64,000 bases of DNA from Saprospira grandis (GTDB lineage Bacteria; Bacteroidota; Bacteroidia; Chitinophagales; Saprospiraceae), in the NCBI RefSeq assembly GCF_027594745.1, contig NZ_CP110854.1, forward strand, positions 3,985,501-4,049,500. Direction: 5' to 3'. The notes under the pieces were generated by a model. The model had not been told where the DNA came from. It worked only from the letters and a program-made list of their open reading frames with translations, and searched no databases. How positions within the stretch are numbered: position 1 is the stretch's first letter; every line of letters starts with the position of its first letter. Both the position numbers and the translations under genes were made by a program. Positions 58,993 through 64,000 of this stretch are shown in pieces.

Positions 58993-61042
58993 TTGTTTTG
59001 GGCGTTTGAGGCTGCCAAAGGCGAAGCAAAAGCGTTTCTAGCAAAAGAAAGAGTAGGGCGAGAATCAAGAAGTATTTCCAAAGAGAGGCTCCTTCTGTTT
59101 CTTCCAAAACTAAGCTGCCAAAGTCTTGGCCGTAGTTTCCGTCAATGATGTTGTAACGCCCATCTGCACTGCTTTCCAACTCTTCTAAAGAATAGAACTC
59201 TAGGGCCGATTCTCGACGGTTGTAGTTGAAGGCAAATTGGTCCAATACTTCTTCTTTATTCAAATAGAGTTGATAGAAACCCGCCTCCTGCAATTGGTTA
59301 TTAAGGCCCAAAAGTAGGCGGTTGCCCAAACGACGCTGCTCTGGAATAAACTCCAATTGCCCCGAGCCTAACTTAAAGGCGGTTTCTTGCTGCTGGGCCT
59401 GGGCCTCAGATTCTAGATTTTGATCTTGGCCTACAATATAGGCAATCTGCTGCCGCTTGCCACTTTCTAAGGCCATGCGATAAAGCATAGGCACAAAGAC
59501 TTCCCCATTCTTGCTCAGATCCGAGCTCTCGCTATCCGCAGGGGCAGAACAGAGGTAGAGAAAACCATTTTTTACCTTGTATTTTCCCAAAAAGCTGCTG
59601 CCATCTCGGTAACGCAATAGCTGCTGTTCTGCCGCTCGGGCCGATTTACTCAAGGGAAAGTTGGCTTGGCTAATCGGCAGTTTCATCCGATCACTCTCAT
59701 TTTCATAGACATCGCTAAAGATAAAGTCTTGGTAGTTGATGCTCACCACTTTGCGCTCTTTTTGCTCTAAAGGCTGCAATCGATTGGCCCCCAATTGCTG
59801 CAAAAAGTTGTTGTAGTCCTCTAGCTTTGCCGAGCGACTGGGCAAGATGAGCAGCTTGCCGCCTTCTTCTACATAAGTCTTGAGCTCGGCCTGTAGGCCC
59901 GAAGATAATTTGCTGAGCTGGCTAAGTATAATGAGGTCGTTTTGGGGCAGCTTAGAGTAGTCTAACTGACTTACAGATTGTGATCGCATCTCAAAATAGT
60001 CATCATCAGAAAAGGCAGCAGAAATGGCGCCCAAAGCCTGGCCCTCATAGAGCTCTAGCAGCTGCAGCTTCTCCTTGACATAAAAAGAAAAGCGATAGCT
60101 GTTGTCAAATTCAATCGGAAAATCAGTAAGCTGTAGCTCGGCCAAATACCAGCCCGTTTTGTTCAAGTTGAGGCTGATGGTATCATATATAGCACTGTTG
60201 GCCGGCACATCTAAGCTCCCAATTGGCCGATTTTCGCCATTGAGTTGTAGCGAAAGACGCAGTTTGTTCTGATCCGTTTGCCCATAGTTGCGAATCTTCA
60301 CAAAAAGGCGGTTATTTTGGTTCAATCCCTGAACGGGGGCCTCAAACCAAGCGCTATCAATGGCCACATTTTTTAGGGCGGCTGCTTGCAAGGGGACCAA
60401 ACTCAACTGTAGCTGCGTATCGGCCTCTATTTTGGCCAAATCACTGCTGTTTTTCTGAAAATCAGAGATAATGAAGGCCTGCTTTTTTTTATTCTCTCCT
60501 TTTTCTAGGGCTTGCTTTTGGCGGTTAAAAACCCGCTCCATATCCTGCACCTGATAAGACAATTGAATTTCCCGAATTCTTTGCAAAGCATCTTCCTTAG
60601 ACAACAACCGTTGGTCGCGCCCCTCTAAATCCATAGACAAAATCTGAATGCGGTCATTGGGCCCATAAGCAGCCACAATTTCCTCGGCCCGAAGACGAGC
60701 TTTTTCTAGCAGACGCAAATCTTCGGCCTCGGCAGACATGCTGTAAGAGTTGTCAAAAAAGATACTCACATCATGGTTGCCCAATTCGGTTTTGCTGCCC
60801 GCTTTCTGCCAATAGGGCTGTGCAAAGGCAAAGACCAAAGCCGCTAGGGCCAGCATCCGAGCAGCCAGGACCAGCAGGTTGCGCAGCCGCTGCCAAGAGT
60901 TGGTTTGTTCCTTGACCTCTTTCAAAAACCGAAGGTTGGTAAAATAAACCGTTTTGTACCTCCTAAAGTAAAAGAGATGAATAATAACAGGGATAATCAG
61001 GGCAAAAAGGGCCCATAAAAAGCTGGGATATAGAAAACTCAT
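58982..61042 (-). CDS. BatA-like membrane protein with von Willebrand A domain
   Basis: 686 residues. The N-terminal BatA domain (PF07584): LYPSFLWALFALIIPVIIHL then YFRRYKTVYFTNLRFLKEV. A second membrane helix ARMLALAALVFAFAQPYW follows. A VWA domain begins DVSIFFDNSYSMSAEAED (metal site D-x-S-x-S near residue 94) and runs to about 260. A large periplasmic beta-rich part has GATases/DUF4159-like sections (LILSQLSKLSSGLQAELKTY, GGKLLILPSRSAKLEDYN). The end is a single helix (LWKYFLILALLFLLLETLLL). BatA-type proteins are linked to aerotolerance and envelope complexes. First gene with the downstream hydrolase. Confidence 0.87.
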   Translation of the reverse strand: MSFLYPSFLWALFALIIPVIIHLFYFRRYKTVYFTNLRFLKEVKEQTNSWQRLRNLLVLAARMLALAALVFAFAQPYWQKAGSKTELGNHDVSIFFDNSYSMSAEAEDLRLLEKARLRAEEIVAAYGPNDRIQILSMDLEGRDQRLLSKEDALQRIREIQLSYQVQDMERVFNRQKQALEKGENKKKQAFIISDFQKNSSDLAKIEADTQLQLSLVPLQAAALKNVAIDSAWFEAPVQGLNQNNRLFVKIRNYGQTDQNKLRLSLQLNGENRPIGSLDVPANSAIYDTISLNLNKTGWYLAELQLTDFPIEFDNSYRFSFYVKEKLQLLELYEGQALGAISAAFSDDDYFEMRSQSVSQLDYSKLPQNDLIILSQLSKLSSGLQAELKTYVEEGGKLLILPSRSAKLEDYNNFLQQLGANRLQPLEQKERKVVSINYQDFIFSDVYENESDRMKLPISQANFPLSKSARAAEQQLLRYRDGSSFLGKYKVKNGFLYLCSAPADSESSDLSKNGEVFVPMLYRMALESGKRQQIAYIVGQDQNLESEAQAQQQETAFKLGSGQLEFIPEQRRLGNRLLLGLNNQLQEAGFYQLYLNKEEVLDQFAFNYNRRESALEFYSLEELESSADGRYNIIDGNYGQDFGSLVLEETEGASLWKYFLILALLFLLLETLLLRLWQPQTPKTNVS

Positions 61043-61069
61043 AGTCTATTTTAAAAAAAACCTATTTTT

Positions 61070-61215
61070 ATTTTTTTGGGGCTGTCCCGCCCTGCGGGCG
61101 GGTCGCTATGCTTTGGGGCTCGCAAGTCTGCTCGGCCCTTCGCCAGCTTCGCTGGCTCGGTCTGGCCTTCGGCCACCCCGCCGCAGCGCTCATCCTGCGG
61201 CCCTCCGGGCCTGCA
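61070..61215 (+). repeat. GC-rich modular hairpin repeat, copy 20
   Basis: TTTTTTTGGGGCTGTCCCGCCC-tgc-GGGCGGG, TCGCTATGCTTTGGGGCTCGC, AAGTCTGCTCGGCCC, variable CCAGC-ttc-GCTGGC, TCGGTCTGGCC-ttc-GGCCACCCC, GCCGCAGCGCTCATCC and GGCCC-tcc-GGGCC. It lies upstream of the BatA gene start. Confidence 0.87.
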
Positions 61216-61317
61216 AGACGCAATAGTTTGGACCATTGATTTAGCCAAGCGCTAAATATAAACAATCTTTAGGGCTAATGTTTTTTTTAGGTCCAAAAGC
61301 TTTGTTAAGCCCTTAGC

Positions 61318-61425
61318 GGAAACGGCCTAGCGCTGGGGAGCAGTGCCGCATTGCGGCAGACCTAGGCGGCGCAGCCGCCGCAGGGCCGAGCAGACCTGCG
61401 AGCTGCGGACCATAGCGCCGACGAC
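61318..61425 (-). repeat. GC-rich modular hairpin repeat, copy 21 (incomplete)
   Basis: On the minus strand it has GGCGCTATGGTCCGCAGCTCG, CAGGTCTGCTCGGCCC, variable GGCGGC-tgc-GCCGCC, AGGTCTGCCGCAATGCGGCAC and CAGCGCTAGGCC. Beyond its left end, at 61426-61485, is the GTTACTCCTTTTAGTCGTCG / GCGGCTTTCAGCCTTGTTGTC insert in place of the usual TTTTGGGGC start. So this copy has a substituted outer part. It lies next to the BCCT stop. Confidence 0.7.
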
Positions 61426-61485
61426 TGAAAGGAGGCGACAACAAGGCTGAAAGCCGCAGTTCGACGACTAAAAGGAGTAACGCCC

Positions 61486-63012
61486 CTAATAACCAAAACG
61501 CTCTTTAATCATCCAGTAGAGTAGGCCAACACTAGCGCTCAAGAGCAGGAGCAAGGCGGGCAAGCCGCCCAAATTAGAGAGCATTTTGATGCCTTCTATG
61601 CCTGCTTGACTGACCATAATATAGGCGGCGGCACCAATGCAAAGGCCCCAAATTACTTTGATGTAGAGCTTGGGCGACTCCCCCGCTTTTAGTCCATCCA
61701 TGCTAATGCTGCCCATGGCTTCGGTGTTCGAATCGGCCGCAGTGACATAGGACAAAAAGACCGTGAAAATGAAAAGCAGGGCCATAAAGGGCATTAGTGG
61801 GGCGGCGTATTTGGCCATGAGCTCATAGATGATAGACTCGGCGCCATGGGCCGCAAGGCTGCCCAGCAAATCTTGGCCAGTTTGCACCGCCCAAAGGGCC
61901 GAGCCGCCAAAAATGCTCATCCAGAGCAGGGCAAAAATAGAGGGCAAAATCCAGTTGAAGAGCAGCATTTCTCTAAGGGTGTAGCCCTTGGCAATTTTGC
62001 CCAAAAAGAGGGCCGTAATGGGGGCCCAAGCCATCCAATTGGCCCAGTAGAAAGTGGTCCAGCTATTGGCCCAATCCTCTTCTGGATGATAAATGTTGTA
62101 GAGGTTTTTTTCTATAAAATGACCAAAGTACTCGCCTAAACTGCTTCCAATTAGGGGCAGCATTTTTTGGCCCGGCCCCAAAAATAAAAAGCTAAGCGCA
62201 ATAAAAATAAAGGCCCAAATATTTACCGTCGATAAAAATTGAATACCTTTCTTAAGGCCCGTAGCCGCCGAAATAATAAAGGCCAGGACCGTCAGTATGC
62301 AAAGCAAAAGCAGCATATTGTTGTTGCTCGTCCAACCCAATTGGCTGCTTAAGCCCCCCGCTAAAGTGAGCAAACCGGCCCCCAAAGAAGAAGCCATGCC
62401 CGCCACCAAAGCAAATAGACAAAGGCTGTCTATGGTAGAGGATAAGCCCTTGAAGCTATGAAAACCGCCTTCTTTTTTGGCTTTTAAGAAGGGAAATAAA
62501 AGGGCGCTTAAGCTATATTTTGCCCCATAATTATAGTGGGCCAAGGCAAAGAGCAGGGCGGGCAAGCAATAAATGGCATAGGGCGTAAAGCTCCAGTGCA
62601 AATAGAGGGTAGAAAGGGCAAATTGGGCGGCTTCTGGGCTCTGGGCGGCCAGTTTGGCGGCAGCGGGGGGGCTCCCATAATGGTAGAGGGGTTCTGCCGT
62701 GCCCCAAAATAATATCCCCGTGGCAATAGTCGTACAGATGCTAATGCTAAACCATTTCCAGCGGCTGAGCAAGGGCTGGGCATCGGCCCCGCCAATGCGG
62801 ATTTTTCCTAGTGGCGAAAGCAGTAGGACAAGCAGCAGGCAGAGCATTAAAAAGCTCGTGAGGCTAAATAAGGGACCAAAATTGGCCAGCAGGGCCGCAT
62901 TTAGGGCTTTCATCTGGGCCAAAAAGGCTGTTGCTTGGCTCATACTATATATTATAGCGAATAATAGCAGGCCAAAGCTTGGCCAAAAAACAGTCTTTCG
63001 AAGAGTTTGCAT
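61486..63012 (-). CDS. BCCT-family transporter (betaine/carnitine/choline type)
   Basis: 508 residues from ATG 63012; a TTG at 63027 would add five residues. About twelve membrane segments. Family motif WTTFYWANWMAWAP near residue 325 and its substrate-site tryptophans are clear. The upstream FWGTAEPLYHYGSPP and WSFTPYAIYCLPALLFALA are typical. The GXGXG-like region SSLGAGLLTLAGGLS and the C-terminal MVSQAGIEGIKMLSNLGGLP agree. It imports quaternary ammonium osmolytes with Na+ or H+; the substrate may be betaine or choline, as expected for a marine cell. Divergent from truA. Confidence 0.9.
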   Translation of the reverse strand: MQTLRKTVFWPSFGLLLFAIIYSMSQATAFLAQMKALNAALLANFGPLFSLTSFLMLCLLLVLLLSPLGKIRIGGADAQPLLSRWKWFSISICTTIATGILFWGTAEPLYHYGSPPAAAKLAAQSPEAAQFALSTLYLHWSFTPYAIYCLPALLFALAHYNYGAKYSLSALLFPFLKAKKEGGFHSFKGLSSTIDSLCLFALVAGMASSLGAGLLTLAGGLSSQLGWTSNNNMLLLLCILTVLAFIISAATGLKKGIQFLSTVNIWAFIFIALSFLFLGPGQKMLPLIGSSLGEYFGHFIEKNLYNIYHPEEDWANSWTTFYWANWMAWAPITALFLGKIAKGYTLREMLLFNWILPSIFALLWMSIFGGSALWAVQTGQDLLGSLAAHGAESIIYELMAKYAAPLMPFMALLFIFTVFLSYVTAADSNTEAMGSISMDGLKAGESPKLYIKVIWGLCIGAAAYIMVSQAGIEGIKMLSNLGGLPALLLLLSASVGLLYWMIKERFGY

Positions 63013-63033
63013 ATCTTTGGGGCTCAAATTTTA

Positions 63034-63801
63034 ATGATGAAGAGATATTTTCTAGAATTTGCCTATAACGGCAGTCGATTTCATGGTTTTCAGCGCCAGC
63101 CTCAGCAAATGAGCGTACAGCAGAAAATAGAAGAGGCCCTATCTACGGTTTTACGGCAAGAAATCCAAATTGTGGGTTGTGGCCGCACCGATACGGGGGT
63201 GCATGCCCTACAGTATTTTGCCCATTTTGATGCCCAAGGGGAGCTGCCCCAGCGCATTCCCTTTCGCCTCAATAGTTTGCTTGGATCCGATTTTGCCGTT
63301 TATCGTTTATTAGCCGTAGAAGCCGAGGCTCATGCCCGCTATGATGCCTGTTCTAGGGCCTATGTCTATCAACTGAGTCTGCGGCCCGATCCCTTTCGGC
63401 AAGAAACGGCCTTCCATTTTCCTCGGGCGCAGATGTTGGACCCTCAAAAGATGCAGGCAGCAGCGGCTTTGTTGCTCGACTATGAGGCCTTTTTCCCTTT
63501 TTGCAAAACCAATAGCGATGTGAAGCATTATGGCTGCCAATTGAGTCGGTCCGAATGGGATTTTAGCGACCCCTATCTTTGGCGCTATGAGGTGCAGTCT
63601 AATCGTTTTCTGCGGGGCATGATTCGCCTGATTGTTGGCGCTTGTCTAAATGTGGGCCTGGGCAAATTGTCTTTGGCCGAGCTAAAAACAGCTATGGACC
63701 AACAAAAAGCCCTGAAACGAGCCTATTCGGTCCCGCCTCAGGGTTTGTTTCTCAAGGATATCCAATATCCATATATTCAAGAGGATTTGCCTAGTCTGTA
63801 G
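63034..63801 (+). CDS. truA: tRNA pseudouridine(38-40) synthase TruA
   Basis: 255 residues from ATG 63034 (ATG 63037 is equally possible; a longer frame begins at 63007). It converts U38, U39 and U40 of tRNAs to pseudouridine. Catalytic Asp is in GCGRTDTGVHALQY. RYFLEFAYNGSRFHGFQRQP, KHYGCQLSRSEWDFSDPYL, YEVQSNRFLRGMIRLIVGA match the family. Convergent with arginase; the two stops overlap by eleven bases. Confidence 0.95.
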   Translation: MMKRYFLEFAYNGSRFHGFQRQPQQMSVQQKIEEALSTVLRQEIQIVGCGRTDTGVHALQYFAHFDAQGELPQRIPFRLNSLLGSDFAVYRLLAVEAEAHARYDACSRAYVYQLSLRPDPFRQETAFHFPRAQMLDPQKMQAAAALLLDYEAFFPFCKTNSDVKHYGCQLSRSEWDFSDPYLWRYEVQSNRFLRGMIRLIVGACLNVGLGKLSLAELKTAMDQQKALKRAYSVPPQGLFLKDIQYPYIQEDLPSL

Positions 63802-64000
63802 CTTGGCTGCGCAGTCGCTTTTCTACCGTATCGGTTACTGACCGAAGGATAGAAAAGGCAGTTTCGGCCATTAGGTTGCGTTTGTTGTCTAGTAGGGGAT
63901 TCACTTCAGTTACTTCCATACACTTCAGGCGGTCTTCCTGAGCAAATCGACAGAGGAGTTGTCGGGCTTCTTCTGGGGTCAATCCATTGGGGACGGGGGT
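63791..64000 (-). CDS. Arginase-family ureohydrolase, C-terminal fragment
   Basis: Only the last 69 residues are in the window; the frame is open to the right edge (TPVPNGLTPEEARQLL). The core motif MEVTEVNPLLDNKRN plus the preceding TPVPNGLTPEEA are the arginase/agmatinase/formimidoglutamase C-terminus, with the VNPLLD (E-x-N-P-x-x-D) signature. Arginase splits arginine into ornithine and urea with Mn2+. Which ureohydrolase it is cannot be decided from this piece. Truncated by the window, not broken. Confidence 0.85.
   Translation of the reverse strand, partial: TPVPNGLTPEEARQLLCRFAQEDRLKCMEVTEVNPLLDNKRNLMAETAFSILRSVTDTVEKRLRSQATD

Noticed and set aside
63791..64000. Arginase fragment as a pseudogene
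   Set aside because: The frame is open to the right edge of the window; it is simply cut by the window.
1..64000. tRNA, rRNA, known riboswitch or complete insertion sequence
   Set aside because: By eye I saw no cloverleaf with GGTTCGA-type arm, no rRNA-like stretch, no recognised riboswitch core and no transposase or integrase. A covariance search (tRNAscan, Rfam) would be decisive.

Overview
The window is chromosomal DNA from a Bacteroidota bacterium, most likely a Saprospira-type marine gliding predator. Evidence: several secreted proteins end in type IX secretion (T9SS) type A sorting domains (FPNP start, xxR/K end), signal peptides commonly end in AQ/GQ, one promoter matches the Bacteroidota TTTG-19-TAnnTTTG form, Shine-Dalgarno sequences are weak, and household genes (rtcB, gapA-pgk, trmD, truA, hpt, waaA) look Bacteroidota-like. 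The Saprospira assignment is inference from overall gene content and the GC-rich repeats; no database was searched.

Layout. 0-10 kb: AraC-type regulator tail, Bcp peroxiredoxin, secreted TPR protein, a sirtuin-Nudix pair and an EamA transporter, a possible small RNA, a DUF434-type gene interrupted by an in-frame TAG, a hypothetical-TspO-Mpo1-like operon, and a secreted T9SS lectin-like protein. 10-20 kb: a 1664-residue protein of unknown function paired with a 284-residue partner, then a two-gene operon for a secreted M48 peptidase and a small exported protein. 20.6-25.4 kb: rtcB followed by an AT-rich island with four beta-solenoid paralogues, in which the 3' end of rtcB is present three times as direct repeats. 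26-34 kb: gapA-pgk and an exopolysaccharide locus (chain-length regulator, polymerase/ligase, PhyH-type oxygenase, nucleotide-sugar dehydrogenase). 34-47 kb: a 2138-residue modular T9SS surface protein, five tandem RDD membrane proteins, a T9SS protein gene interrupted by TAA, and an outer-membrane protein. 47-64 kb: waaA with a large exported partner, hpt, trmD, TPR and VTT membrane proteins, an SDR, an alpha/beta hydrolase downstream of a BatA/VWA protein, a BCCT transporter, truA and the C-terminus of an arginase.

The most striking non-coding feature is a family of GC-rich modular elements, about 21 copies in 64 kb. Fixed blocks are separated by hairpins whose arms change together between copies. 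Each has an outer TTTTGGGGC end that often abuts the 3' end of a gene. At six loci the block is joined to an array of short palindromes with GGTTnnAACC or GGCTnnAGCC tips, always with the GGGGC end facing away from the array. At two loci the array is enclosed by two inverted blocks, giving a MITE- or BIME-like architecture. No transposase or RAYT gene is in the window.

Three genes carry single lesions: in-frame TAG at 5661-5663, in-frame TAA at 44929-44931, and a one-base change in a T8 tract at 23330-23337. They could be pseudogenes, recoding or phase variation, or sequencing errors. No tRNA, rRNA, CRISPR array, integrase or complete insertion sequence was recognised.
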